From: Metaphire vulgaris
Lineage: Eukaryota > Annelida > Clitellata > Crassiclitellata > Megascolecidae
Length of the DNA stretch: 64,000 nucleotides
Direction of reading: 5' to 3'
Assembly: GCA_018105865.1 (NCBI GenBank)
Contig: CM030859.1
Coordinates: 964,501 to 1,028,500 of the forward strand
Made by a program: the position numbers and the translations under genes. Under the pieces are notes generated by a model. That model was not told the DNA's origin and did no database searches. It saw only the letters and a list, made by a program, of their open reading frames with translations. Every line of letters starts with the position of its first letter. Within the stretch, counting starts at the first letter, position 1. Of this stretch, positions 21,163 to 32,700 are shown in pieces.

Positions 21163-22072
21163 CAGTGGCGTATTTACCATTGGGCCATTTGGGCCATGGC
21201 CCCCCTTTGGTCTTGGCCTAGCCTGTCCCCAGACCCACATTATAGGCTCGCGCTTCGCGCTCGTCATGGGCTGCCCCCTTACCAAAATTCTAAATACGCC
21301 ACTGCCAGTCGGTGCCTACAAGGAATCTGGACCCGCATTTTGGATATCTATCAGGTGTCTGATTGCTTTAAAGGTGTTAAAATCTATACAATGTATAGCC
21401 ACCATTATTATTTTGCCAACATAGACACATTAATAAGGTAGAAAGTGACGGATTTCTCTAGTCCACTGACATCACTGCAAAGCGTTTGAAAGTTCTAAAG
21501 AGAAATTTGGGTGAAAAATCGACATGAATTTTTGGGTCGCCTGAAAAATTTTCATGGACTATAGTCCAGGGTATTTTTTCGAAATTTGAGCGAAAATTTG
21601 TGGTGTCGAAGGGCTTTCATATTTGCACCGATTGAAGCCCAGTCGATGCCTACAAGGAATCTGGACCCGCATTTTGGATATCTATCAGGTGTCTGATTGC
21701 TTTAAAGGTGTTAAAATCTATACAATGTATAGCCACCATTATTATTTTGCCAACATAGACACATTAATAAGGTAGAAAGTGACGGATTTTTCTAGTCCAC
21801 TGACATCACTGCAAAGCGTTTGAAAGTTCTAAAGAGAAATTTGGGTGAAAAATCGACATGAATTTTTGGGTCGCCTGAAAATTTTTCATGGACTTTTTAT
21901 AGTCCAGGGTATTTTTTGGAAATTTGAGTCGGCAGTGGCGTATTTACCATTGGGCCATTTGGGCCATGCCCCCCTTTGGTCTTGACCTAGCATGTCCGCA
22001 GACCCCATTATAGGCTCGCGCTTCGCGCTCCACATGGGCTGCCCCCTTACCAAAATTCTAAATACGCCACTG
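21163..22072 (+). mobile_element. 910-bp composite hAT-type element (two MITEs around a duplicated core)
   Basis: It begins and ends with copies of a 140-bp MITE in the same orientation (21163-21304, 21933-22072), each with ends CAGTGGCGTATTTACC and AAATACGCCACTG. Between them lie two direct repeats of about 290 bp (21306-21593, 21638-21928), nearly identical, separated by about 45 bp. The octamers outside the whole unit, GAGCCTTT (21155-21162) and GGGCCTTT (22073-22080), agree at 7 of 8. No equivalent duplication is visible around either MITE alone, so the whole 910 bp may have moved as one unit. Confidence 0.7.
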
Positions 22073-22077
22073 GGGCC

Positions 22078-22115
22078 TTTGCGGGTCTCGAACCCGCGAC
22101 CTCATGGGACCACTG
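22078..22115 (-). repeat. tRNA-like B-box fragment
   Basis: On the minus strand the phrase CGCGGGTTCGAGACCCGCA carries a B box (GGTTCGAGACC) within a T-arm-like hairpin. No matching A box or full cloverleaf is visible, so it is a SINE or tRNA pseudogene fragment. Confidence 0.4.
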
Positions 22116-22443
22116 TCGTGGGATTTGCGCAAAACCGTTGAGAAATTTGGGGTAGGTAGCGTGATCGAAGAGAATACGTGAACGTGCAGAGAAAGAAGAA
22201 CCTGACGACATTTTCTGCTCATCGCAGACTATTGTACCCACAATTGTACCCCTGTTTCAGAATCCTGGCTACGCCACTGTCAAACAACGGTGCCTTTTAT
22301 AACCGTTAATTTCGAAATTCAGTCGCCATCTACAGTACTGTACAATGGAAAGCGAAATCCGAAGCCAAATTAGCATGAAAAGGGATATTCAATATGCTTA
22401 CTATTCCGTCTTAAATACTAAAATCAGTCACTTAGATAGGCCT

Positions 22444-22572
22444 ACAGAAGAACCTCGTTATAACGGACTTAGTTATAAGGTATCCTCGGTTATAACGTAC
22501 CGCAATGTACGGTTCCGTGTGATGCGCTACTGTGTTGGATGACATTGGACATAACGTACCTCGGATACATCA
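22444..22572. mobile_element. Pogo/Tigger-like MITE fragment
   Basis: Left part of the CAGTAGAACTTCGTTATAAC family (here ACAGAAGAACCTCGTTATAA), cut off on the right by the element starting at 22573. Confidence 0.6.
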
Positions 22573-22936
22573 CAGACATGGGTGTGGGTTGGGTCCATCC
22601 ATGGTTTGGATTGGGTCAGGAATTTTCATGGTTAGGTTGGATACAGAACCTATTTATGGATTAATTTTCCACGGTCAATAACTGGCTTAAGAAATTGTAA
22701 TGTATTACGGTGGGTTGGGTCAAGTAACCCTATTGCTTACATGAGAAAAGTTAAAAGATATATCATATCAGGTAAATGTTAATCTTTTATGATTATGATT
22801 TATCATTAAATCAGGTAAATGTTAATCATTAATGTTACCTAACTGATAATATACTTCTCTTTATAGATTATTGGATTGGGTCTGAATCATAATGGGTTGG
22901 GTTAAAAAAAAAGAAATGGACCCATATCCATGTCTG
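22573..22936 (+). mobile_element. Non-autonomous hAT-like element, CAGACATGGGTGTGGG family
   Basis: Ends CAGACATGGGTGTGGGTTGG and GACCCATATCCATGTCTG form a terminal inverted repeat. Its first nine bases match the BED-bearing element at 17059. Flanking octamers agree poorly, so the boundaries rest on the termini. A diverged copy is at 14515-14760. Confidence 0.65.
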
Positions 22937-23026
22937 ATATTATATCGTGCTAAATTTCACAGACCCGCTAAAGACGTTAAAGTATATAGCGAAGTGTTCT
23001 GTACTTGGTATTGTCCGGGTTGAAGA

Positions 23027-23389
23027 ATGTCCGCTTCTGAGTCCGGACGTTGTCCGGATCCGTCCGACCCGGTGGAACGCCTCAGCATTGCCTCCACCAT
23101 CGGGATCGGCATCGGAATCCTCCTGATCGTAACCGGAATCGTCGTTCCGACCGACTACACCATGAACCCCCAGCTACCCGCCCGCCAGATGGAATCCATC
23201 GAGATCTACTACCATCGGTTGTCCTTCGCGCTCGAGGTCTGCATCGTCATCGGAATGGCCCTTGTCACGTCGGGAACCGTCGTCCAGACGGCGATCGTAG
23301 TACGGATGTACCTGATGGGGGAGCTCGACCCCCGACCTCAGGCCGCCTCCCCCGGAGGACGGAAGCCTCCTTCTCGGGGACGGAGATGA
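23027..23389 (+). CDS. TMEM74-like: TMEM74-like two-pass membrane protein, C-terminus probably frameshifted
   Basis: A 120-residue frame from the first ATG after a stop-rich leader. Two hydrophobic segments (about 24-44 and 68-96) flank the stretch NPQLPARQMESIEIYYHRL (47-65). The arrangement 'VP..-NP...ARxMExIExYYxRL-TM-GEL' is the hallmark of the vertebrate TMEM74/TMEM74B family, small lysosomal or autophagic-compartment membrane proteins linked to autophagy. The N-terminus is much shorter than in vertebrate members (about 20 residues before TM1), so an upstream exon may be missing. After GEL (98-100) the frame turns Pro/Arg-rich and stops, while the neighbouring frame stays open to 23508 and encodes a polar Ser/Thr/Asp-rich tail. 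A single missing base between about 23,330 and 23,387 would join them. Family membership is inferred from pattern recall; localisation is from the family. Confidence 0.72.
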   Translation: MSASESGRCPDPSDPVERLSIASTIGIGIGILLIVTGIVVPTDYTMNPQLPARQMESIEIYYHRLSFALEVCIVIGMALVTSGTVVQTAIVVRMYLMGELDPRPQAASPGGRKPPSRGRR

Positions 23390-23511
23390 CTGCCCTGCAG
23401 AGGAGGGACTCGGCCTACGATCCTACGATGGATTACGGAACGTCGCAGCGGCAACATTCGACGTTACGAAAAACGACTGACGAATTATTGTCAACGCAAG
23501 AACATTGAGAG
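23390..23511 (+). other. Probable continuation of the TMEM74-like reading frame in another frame
   Basis: From about 23,375 the frame offset by one base encodes TEMTALQRRDSAYDPTMDYG followed by a Ser/Thr/Glu-rich stretch, with its stop codon at 23506-23508. The composition looks like a normal cytosolic tail and differs from the Pro/Arg-rich end of the annotated frame. It is listed separately because the sequence as given does not join it to 23027-23389. Confidence 0.4.
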
Positions 23512-23823
23512 TGAAAATCAAACCCGAAAATCGGCGTCAAACGTAAGACTACAGATCCGATAACAACCGCTTCAGAGATTGTGACGGAAAATAATATAAA
23601 GGGCTAACTTTGGGGCAGACACAGATGCGGGAAAACCGGTGACATTTTACGGGGGTGGGGGTAGGGGGTTTAGGAGGTGGTAGCATCAGCATGGTTGGAA
23701 CAGAAATCGAACTTATTGATGACTTTTTCCCTGTATGCTTTATAAACTCGAATATAATCAATGGTCGAAGTGCACCCCCATAATTCCGGGATCATGCCTG
23801 CCCCCTCCCCGAATATTACCGCT

Positions 23824-23955
23824 ACCGGAGGGCATTTCGACACGGAGAGCTTTGAACGCGGAGGGCATTTAGACGAGGTGAGCATTTGAACGCGGTGGGC
23901 ATTAACAGTGGTTTTCATACAGGCTTACTTAGCCTCCTAAACCACTTAAAATCAC

Positions 23956-23988
<33 letters not shown>

Positions 23989-24072
23989 TGGACGCGGTGA
24001 GCACTTGGACACCGAGAGCATTTTGACGCGGTGATGATTTGAACGTGGAAGGCATTTAGACGCGGAGGGCTA
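23824..24072. repeat. 17-bp minisatellite interrupted by a SINE tail
   Basis: About nine degenerate units of GTGAGCATTTGAACGCG run from 23,824 to 24,072. They are split at 23,909-23,988 by a segment ending TTAAAATCACAGT(ATT)n, which is the SINE tail also seen at 19,890 and 37,630. Confidence 0.75.
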
Positions 24073-24639
24073 TATGGACAAGCTGGCCAAATGCCAAGGG
24101 CCCCCGACCTGCATAGGGTCTCCGAGTCCCCGACCCGAGTCACCCGACCCACTATGATAGGGTCCAGTGTGCAAGACCGCACCACCGCATCTGGAATTTA
24201 CGTTTGATACGAGATCGCTAAATCAGGGACGTCATTTGGGAATGGGAGCAAAAATGTTTCGTTTAAATGTAAATTGGCTGGCTAGATAGGTTGAAAGACT
24301 GAAAAGCAGAAAAAAGGTCATCATGCAACCCCTAGGCCTAAAGGAGGGCGGCTTGATAATGACAAGCAAAAAAGGTCAACTTTTTCACAAACTTGTCAGA
24401 GTAGCAGAAAGGGCCCCCTGCCCGTTTTTCGCCAAGGGCCCCCGCGCCCCCCCGAGCATATTGCTACGCCACTGTGTAGAAGAGTGCTTCATTGAAGCAG
24501 ACCTGGTATTTGAGACTCATACCAACGGGAGGGAGACGGGGTGGGGTGGGGGTGGGGGGGTGGGGGTGGAGAATCAGACCAGCGAGAAGTTAGTAATGTT
24601 TTACCGGGTAGTGGCAAAATGAAACACCTCCTTGCCATG

Positions 24640-24792
24640 CAGGGGCGGATGATGGCAGAGTGGGTCACGCGCTGTTACGGTATTAGACTGACGGAGTGAG
24701 ATTCAATCCCCGTTAGCGCCCCTAGTGGCTTTAACACGGGCAGTAACGCCTAATAAGCCACTTTAAATCACACACAGTATGGTTCAGTATAT
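24640..24792 (+). mobile_element. tRNA-derived SINE
   Basis: It contains an A-box-like TGGGTCACGCGC, a B-box-like GATTCAATCCC and an acceptor-like GGGGCGG...GCGCC arrangement. A tail follows with GGGCAGTAACGCC and AAGCCACTTTAAATCACAC. Reverse copies lie at 32,335-32,470 and 33,305-33,430. Pol III promoter boxes inside the head mark it as a SINE. Confidence 0.7.
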
Positions 24793-24830
24793 ATAGAGTT
24801 GATCGGTGGGGCGGAGAGGAGGAGGAGGAG

Positions 24831-25005
24831 CAGTGGCGGATCCACCGGGGGGCAGGGGGGCCCGTGCCCCCTATTGAGTGCCTGGCCCCCAGTTGGGACC
24901 CTATACTTAATGCTACATACATTAAACAACAAATGGTTGGCCCCCATGATTAGAAGTTGCCACCCCAACGACCCCCCCACTTGCCAAATTCTAGAGCCGC
25001 CACTG
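24831..25005 (+). mobile_element. hAT-type MITE, CAGTGGCGGCTCC family, copy 5
   Basis: 175 bp inserted into a (GAG)n tract, ends CAGTGGCGGATCCACC and GAGCCGCCACTG. The octamer AGGAGGAG is on both sides; because the target is a GAG repeat, this duplication is less telling than in the other copies. Confidence 0.88.
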
Positions 25006-25557
25006 AGGAGGAGGAGGAGGAGGAGGAGGAGGAGAGAAGTCAGTATGCAGTGACTAAGAAATGTCCATTACCTCATACAAATACCAAACTGAATGTAGCA
25101 TATTATATGAGCCAGCAGCAAGGCCCAAAGAAACAGCAAAGCAAACAAAGACGCCGGCTAAATATTGACATCCGTGCAGCAGGTAGAAGGCAGTTAACTA
25201 AACAAGCAACATAACAAACAGATTCTAGGCTTACAGTCATTTCTACCTTCAGGAAAATCTATACTGTACACATCTTTACAAATGGCGATGGTTTACATCG
25301 TTCTAACCAGACGCTAAAAATAATTCTAAACGCATTTTCGTGAAAATTAATTATCGAGTAGTCATTGGTTTTCCTGAATTACTTGTGTTTTATGAATATA
25401 TTATTCAAAATTACAAATTTAGTATTAAAGACATCATAACTGTCTTTCTCGATGAACATGTATAAATAGATCAGCAATAAATATTCATTGTTGAACCTAT
25501 TTAACATTGCTCCTTTAGCACAGCATCTATGACCACAAAAAGTGGTGTACCTAGGGT

Positions 25558-25732
25558 CAGTGGCGGCTCCATAGGGGGCCCGTGCCCCTATTGAGTACCT
25601 GGCTCCCCAGTGGCACCCCCTGTTGGGACCTATACTTAATACTACATATCTAACAACAAATGGTTGGCCCCCATAATTAGAAGTTGCCACCCCAACGGCC
25701 CCCCCACTTGCCAAATCCTGGAGCCGCCACTG
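25558..25732 (+). mobile_element. hAT-type MITE, CAGTGGCGGCTCC family, copy 6
   Basis: 175 bp, ends CAGTGGCGGCTCCA and TGGAGCCGCCACTG, flanking octamers CCTAGGGT / CCTAGGGC (7 of 8). It sits just before the dispersed repeat at 25,765. Confidence 0.9.
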
Positions 25733-25764
25733 CCTAGGGCATAGCTGATCGGGCAGAAGCCCCA

Positions 25765-25995
25765 GGCGCCACATGAAAAGGGCGCCAAAATTTTCTGATT
25801 TTGCTCTCTACTCAGCATAGAAAGAGAAGAATCTGAGAAGCTGACTTTGAGAGGCACATCATAGACCAGTTCGCATCAAAGTAAAAGCAAGAAAAGTGCA
25901 TCTGTAGTTTTAATCTACTGGTAGTGTCAATAAAATATCACGATTTGATAATGAAAGATTTGTTAACATGCTAGTTTAATTTTCTGACACCCTGC
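25765..25995. repeat. Dispersed repeat, inverted partner of 2334-2535
   Basis: Shares CTGACTTTGAGAGGCAC, 'caagaaaagtgcatctgtag' and TTAATTTTCTGACACCC with the reverse complement of 2334-2535. Confidence 0.6.
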
Positions 25996-26329
25996 TATGG
26001 TCGCAAAATACCCAAAGTACACTCGTAATCACAAAATTAACTGTAAATATCATAGACTCATGTTAACATCATTTGTCTCAATCAAGCAATGCGCACAGTT
26101 CCTAGAACGTTACATTAATAACAGAGTTAGACTTTACCGACAATCAGAATATACATTTAAGAAACGTTTCCAATAACATTAATCTAACAATACAAAAATA
26201 ACAAAATAGGCTGAGAAAATCATAACACGTAGATTCATAGAATACAATTTCTAATGGAAAGAATTCTAAAATCGTGTCCAGTTTTTCTCAGCAATGCGAA
26301 AAACATTTACATAAGCAGTAAAATGAGAC

Positions 26330-27926
26330 AGACTCAACAGTGCTCCAAGAAATACCAAGCACGAATATTCAGGAGACTTCATCCAACATCTTGAAAGAGG
26401 AAGTACAACAAGCAGTGAAAGAATGTTATTCATTTAATAAAGCCCCTGGCATTGATAATATAACAACTGAACTAGTGAAAGCAGGAGGAGAAACATTTAC
26501 AGACACCCTGTATGAACTAATTAATAAGATCTACTACAACGAGACAGTGCCAGATGACTGGACAAAAGGAATTATCATACCAATATACAAAAAAAAAAGG
26601 AGACAAAGAATTATTGATAACTATAGAGGAATAACTCTGCTCAGCATACCAGGAAAAAAGTCTTCACAAAGATTATACAAAAAGAATCAGTAGTTATATA
26701 GAAAAGATAATGGGAGAAGAACAAGCAGGATTCAGACCTGGAAGAAGTACCATAGACCAACTCTTTAGATTAAGACAACTGATAAAAAATACACAGAGGC
26801 AAATAAAACTGTATACATCAATTTCATATTACAAACATTTTTTTGACTCAGTATTCATAATAATTTTTGGCAGGCTATGAGAAACATTGGTATAGTTTCT
26901 GTTTCTAATACAAGCAATATACAAGAAAATAAAAAGTGCAGTAAAAGTTGATAAAGACCTATCAGAATGGTTTAAAACAGAAGTTGGGAATAGACAGGGG
27001 GATCGTGGTATCTCCATCTCTCTTTATAATAATTCTAGAAGTAATCTTTAAAATAGCAACTGAGAATCTAAACATTGGAGTGAATTGTAGTGGAGAAAAT
27101 ATATCAAACCTTAAATTTGCAGACGATGTAAGGTTACTAGCGGAGAGTGCTAGAGGTTTAGAAAGGCTTACAGACCAAGTAAATCAAACAAGCAGAAGAT
27201 TTGGACTCGGATTAATCCAGCAAAAACTAAAGTCATGGCAATCAACAAAAAAAGAGAAAATGATACACATATCAGTAAGAAGGAAAACAACATCGAACAA
27301 GTAAAGAATTTTACATATGTGGGAGGAGAAATATCAAGCGATGGAATGCCTACGAACAAGATATTAAAAAAGAGAGCAGCAAAGGATTACAGACAATGGG
27401 AAGACTTAGACATATTTGGAATGCTAAAGAAATAAAGATCAACACAAAAATTCAAATATACAACACTATCATTGTTCCACAAATGCTTTATGGATCAGAA
27501 ACGTGGATATTAAAAAGAGCAGATGAAAAACAGACTATTGGTGGCAGAAATGAGTTGTTTGAGAAAGATATTGGGAGTAAGTAAATTACAAAGAATAAGA
27601 AATGAAGACATCAGGAAAAGACTGGGAATGAAAGAGACAATAATAGATAAAATCAGAAGAAGAAGACTTAGATGGTATGGACATGTAAATAGAATGAACA
27701 GTAACAGACTCCCATATAAAGCACTCTACACATACAAAGAAGGAAAAAGAGGAAGAGGAAGACCCAGGAAAAAGTGGATGGATAACATCAAAGAAGACTT
27801 CGAAAGATATCAAATGACAATAATAGATGGAATGAGATTAACAACGGAAAAAGATAAATGGAAAAGTTTTGTGTCTAGCTATTGCCGCTAATGAGCTGGC
27901 AGAAAGCAACTATGATGATGATGATG
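26330..27926 (+). pseudogene. Decayed non-LTR retrotransposon (LINE) reverse transcriptase
   Basis: Pieces of one RT in several frames: NKAPGIDNITTELVKAGG (26,436-26,490), DNYRGITLLS (26,618-26,647), EQAGFRPGRSTIDQLF (26,719-26,766), the FADD catalytic box in KFADDVRLLAE (27,114-27,146), and a C-terminal RRLRWYGHVNRM and GRGRPRKKWMDNIKEDFE in 27,523-27,891. At least four frameshifts or stops separate them. The N-terminal endonuclease is absent, so the copy is 5' truncated. The 3' end runs into TGATGATGATGATGA (about 27,912-27,926), a typical simple-repeat tail. The clade cannot be fixed by eye; RTE-like is possible. Confidence 0.85.
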
Positions 27927-28599
27927 AAGCAGTAAAGAGGAGAAAATTGCCACAATTTCACACATTATTGCACAAATGATATTAGTACGCTATGAACTCT
28001 CATACTATGTGTTACATTGTTACATTGTTAACTAGGGTCATATTATGTTATTCATTTAGTTGTATTAGTTTTGCACATGTATATGTACCTTGAGTTTGAG
28101 TTTGAAATAAATTTATCTTCAATCTTCTTCAATCAATCAATGTATACATTAGCGTCAAATGTTCACCAAATTATAATTTATTATGGTATTTCTGACAAAA
28201 AAAAAGTTCATCTTGAAATGTTGTACGTAGAAAGTCAGATCCTTGGAGTTTACTTTCACAAGCAGAAACAGTAAATACTTAATCAGTCAACCAATCAACT
28301 TCTGCGGCGCCATTATCATAATGCCTAGCATAGCACATCAGTCTATTTCTACGAGTGAATGCAAAAGTACTGACTGCCAATTTGAATAGTTAGATTTTAA
28401 AAAATAATACCAGAGATTTGTGAAATTCACTTAAATTTTTTTACAATGTTTCATAATAATTTGTTGCACATCTGCATCAGAATTGTCAATATGCTCTTCG
28501 TTTCTGTTTCAAATAAACGTTAAATACAATCATTTGTACTCTGATAAAACAATGCAGACTCTGCTGCAGGGATGGCAATGAATCAATGGGCCATCGGTC
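27927..28599. other. No gene seen
   Basis: AT-rich DNA without a recognisable exon or repeat. Confidence 0.4.
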
Positions 28600-28815
28600 A
28601 AAGGTTCAGCGGGTCACATGGGTCAAGGGTTCAGTGGGTCACATGGGTCAAGGGTTCAGTGGGTCACATGGGTCAAGGGTTCAGTGGATCACACGGGTCA
28701 AGGGTTCAGTGGGTCACATGGGTTAAGGGTTCAGTGGGTCACATGGGTTAAGGGTTCAGTGGGTCACATGGGTCAGGGTTCAGTGGGTCACATGGGTACA
28801 GTGGGTCACATGAGT
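28600..28815. repeat. 25-bp minisatellite
   Basis: About eight tandem units of 25 bp containing GGGTCACATGGGTCAAGG and GTTCAGT. The period is exact between 28,621, 28,646 and 28,671; units shorten at the right end. Confidence 0.95.
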
Positions 28816-29608
28816 CATGGGACATTTTGAGTGAACCACGGCCATCTCTGCATTGCTGAATAAATACTGATATTGAAACAAGGATTTCAAGTAACCAATA
28901 ATAACCAATGAATATTAACTGTAATAGCTTCAAGTAAATTGCGTGTTATTGTTAAGGCAATTACAAAATACTTACGTCGAGATTTTTTTATTATGCCTAC
29001 CAACAAAGTTCTCCAAAATTTGTCGCGGGCATTTTATCTAACTTCTTTGTACGACTTGAAAGCGAAACAGAACGGCAAATCAACGCTGACAATCTCAAAT
29101 CTCAAATTAGACAGATTCACAATTAAACAATTCGACCGCAGCAACATGTTTCATCGCATGCTAATGAGAAAGAAATCATCTGAGCGCGTCCGAGCATAAC
29201 AAACGCATCACGCTCAGAATACAGAACCTATAATTAGCATCGTTGCCAAATTCCAGCGGCAAAAGCATTACCGAATCAGAAGACATCAGCAGAACGTTCT
29301 ATCGACGATTACCGAGCATAAGCAAAAGGGTGCAGTGGCGCGTACCAAAATCTTTGTGCGTATCGCGTAGTATAGTACGCATGTCAACACAAAACAGACA
29401 AAGCAACAAAACTTCGAAAGAAACTAAACGATCTATAACATATTCCAGTTCTAAAGCAAATGACACCAAACTGTTGACGTAGCCGAGCGAATTTCACCGT
29501 TCCTACTACAATTTCTTTACAAAATCGCTGATCTGCTATGTATATCTATTGCTGATTGCCTGCTGCTCATAAAGCAGCCAACCTTTAAACAACAAAGCAC
29601 TCTTCTTT
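28816..29608. other. Presumed 3' flank or 3' UTR of the minus-strand phosphatase gene
   Basis: Two short plus-strand frames (28,939-29,199 and 29,243-29,482) are Lys/Arg/Ser-rich and match nothing I know. I see no definite polyadenylation signal that would end the minus-strand transcript. Confidence 0.3.
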
Positions 29609-29614
29609 GTCTCT

Positions 29615-29697
<83 letters not shown>
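29609..29697. repeat. (CT)n microsatellite, 5 nt beyond the phosphatase stop codon
   Basis: About 43 CT units, read as GA on the coding strand. They start directly after the last codon of the minus-strand phosphatase gene, so this is the beginning of its 3' UTR. Confidence 0.95.
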
Positions 29698-29699
<2 letters not shown>

Positions 29700-29702
29700 C
29701 AG

Positions 29703-29771
29703 TTAATTTGCATAGTGGTCGAATGATCCGAGATACTCGAGGGCTGCTCGGTAGCAAAACGCGTACTGATC
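29703..29771 (-). CDS. Lar: LAR-type RPTP, last coding exon
   Basis: Acceptor TTTTGTAG, then 22 codons reading [15 protein letters not shown] and SFDHYAN followed by TAA at 29703-29705. This is the highly conserved C-terminus of LAR D2 (vertebrate members end SFDHYAT). The exon is too short to be found as an open frame and was located by the family motif. Confidence 0.93.
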   Translation of the reverse strand, partial: DQYAFCYRAALEYLGSFDHYAN

Positions 29772-32700
29772 CTACAAAATAATTAAAACGTTCCCTAAAC
29801 GTTACGGCAAGAACTGTGCTGCACTAATCAAACGTTTCGAGAATGTTTCCAAAATCCACATCAATATTTAGAAAAGTCTTTAAAATATTGTCACAAAGAC
29901 TAAGACGTTCGCATGAAATCAAAAGCAAAAATACATTTAAGGATAACTGATCTACAGTGAAGAGCACATCCTCCACAGAATTTAGCTTCATTGCATGAAC
30001 CTCATGACTTGAATATAAATTTGCATTCCAGGATCAACAGTTTCTTTAGACCGTTTTGTTTGAGATGACACTGCATTGGCTCTTGTTCATAAAGTACATT
30101 TTACCACAATGGGGCAGGAAGATACAATAATGGTAACATGGGTGGCCTGGGAACATTGCAAAGGTAACCATAGGTTCAGTGGAATGACTGGCCACCGTCC
30201 CCCGATGTATGGCTTAGTCACCTAAGGGCTGGTGGTCACAAAAAGGGGATCAGCACCGGACCCTACGGGCATTGAGCCTACGAGCGCAACTTCAACCTAA
30301 CCTAACCTTTAGCTGTAATTTAAATGAAGCAATCTAATCTAATCCTAAGCTTCTATAGCGCCACTTATTAATGCCAATGATGGCACACCAAATCACGATC
30401 ACACAATATCCATGTCAAATCCAGGATTACAGGGCCGACAATCAGATGACAAAGAAAATATTCCAAAAAGGGTCCACACCATATTTTGGACTTACCTCTG
30501 TTTGTACCATGGCCGGTCGCTGAGTTCTTAACATTTTCACGGTCTGGAACAGGTCAACCACTCCTTCATATCTCATTCTCTCCAGGACAATGCTAAGCGT
30601 TATGAAAACGCCCGTTCGCCCGACACCAGCGCTGTTCGTAGCATAAAAACCAGTAATTCTTACCTTCAAATGCATGGCTCTTAAGAAGTTTATAACAGAC
30701 AAAAGTACAGTAGAACTTCATTAAAACAGCCTCGGTTATATAGGTTGTAACGTGCCGCAATGTACGGTCCCGTGTGAAGTGCTACCGTACTGGATGGTAT
30801 TGGATATAACGTTCCTCAGATATAAAGTACTATATTTTACATTCTCTCTAGGTATGTTGTAACAAAGTTCTGCTGTACTAAATGCTTCCCAAGAATGAGA
30901 CATGGATGAAGGAAGGAAAATCTTAAACAATAGAAGTGAGAATCAAAAAAGATTATTGTGAATAGCATCTCCCAACCACAAAGACTCTTTGGATAAAATG
31001 ATCTTGCCTGACTGACCCCAAACATTTGCCTATAGCTATTCCAAATTTAGACTATTTGATTAATATACAGTAATATAGATAAATTTAGACTATTTGACTA
31101 GGAATAAGCAGCTACTGCAGTACTGTATTACTACTACTCCAAAGTGCTATATAAATTCACGATATTTTACTTATTTAATCTCATCATGATCTCACTCCAT
31201 CAAGTCGAAATCGACCCCTGGTGATATCACGGATGAGTTTCCTCCATTCTTCTCTACTCTTTGTCATTTTATTAACAGTAGAACTTTGTTATAACAGACT
31301 TGGTTATAATGTATACTTGGTTATATCGTACCGCAATGTACAGTCCCATATGATGCGCTACTGTATTGGGTAAAACATACCTCGGATATAATGTACCAAA
31401 TTTTACAGACCGCTAAGTATGTTATAATGAAGTTTTACTGAAGTTGATCCTATGTCATGTGTGGTTTTCCTCTTCCTCTATTTCCTTCCACCTTTCCTAG
31501 CATAATCTCCTTTTCTTTTATGTCATTAGTTCTCATACTTATCCTAAATTTTGTGTAAAGCATAAAGACCCTCTTTTGAAACAGTCTATTTACTTTTATA
31601 GCAGTTTATTTTACTCTAAAATCTAAGTCAAAGATTAAAAAAACTGAGAATTATTACCCAGAAGAACAACAAAGCTACGAAATGATAAACAACAGTTTTT
31701 TAAAACTAAAAGTGCTTCAATTTGTAACTAAGATGACTTGTCTTAACCCTCTGAACCATCGATCAATATAACCATTAGATTATGAGGCCGAATTATAAGC
31801 TTTAGGTGGCAAAAGGGCTAAGCATCTTTGCAGTGCCTAACAACCCTTTGTAGCATCTCATATGTCACCAGAGAAAACGGCTTCATTACCTGCAGTGAAC
31901 ACAGATTGGACCATCCTGACCAAACTGCTCCTTGGTTTTGTGAACCTGTCCAATGAAATCGATGAATCCTTCCCCTTGCTTCGGAACACCTTGTTCTGGC
32001 CAATCGGTGAACTGGAACTGCCGGACGGTGCGCGACTGGCCATCCTGAAATACACATTGACACCGATCTAATCGAACACAAAACTAAAATGCAACTAGTC
32101 AACTATAACTGAAACTAAAAGCTAATTAACGACAACAATAAACACAACTAGAAAAATACAGCTATGAACTAAAGATGTGATGCACTATTAATGATATCTT
32201 TTTATGGCATGGATACACACTACACAGTATCCATGATAACCTCTTGGATAAAACGACCCTGCATGACTGGCCACTACCTTTTGTCGATAGCTATTTCAAA
32301 TTTAGACTAAGTGCCTAAGAACAAATTACTTACTTACTTAGCATGATTTAAAGTGGCCTAGGAGATATTACTGCCTGTGTGAAAGCCAGTAGAGGCGCCA
32401 ACGGGGCTTGAACCCGCTCTGTCAGCCTGCCACACCAGCACATAACCCACTCTGCAGCTACTGCAGCAGTACTCACGATAGCGCTATATAAATTCACAAG
32501 ATTTTACATACTTGCTTACTTAGTTATGTGTTGGAGTTGGAGGCAAAAACATGCCATAAGCATTAACTAAACACAGATGGGTTAAAAGTGAAGTTGATAA
32601 AACGTACTCGGGCGTCTGTAACTTTGAACTCTCTCAGTATGTATTGCGGCATGTTGTACTCGGCCATCGGATCCACGACGTAATATTGGTATCTTGCCGA

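Noticed and set aside
22078..22115. Functional tRNA gene
   Set aside because: Only a T-arm/B-box-like hairpin is present; no A box, anticodon arm or acceptor stem could be paired.
28939..29482. Two consecutive Lys/Ser-rich plus-strand frames
   Set aside because: They are in different frames with no recognisable domain, and lie in the presumed 3' UTR of the opposite-strand phosphatase gene.
30442..30702. 86-residue frame taken as a complete small phosphatase
   Set aside because: Its ends are intron read-through; the real exon is 30496-30631, bounded by GT/AG and in phase with neighbouring LAR-type exons.
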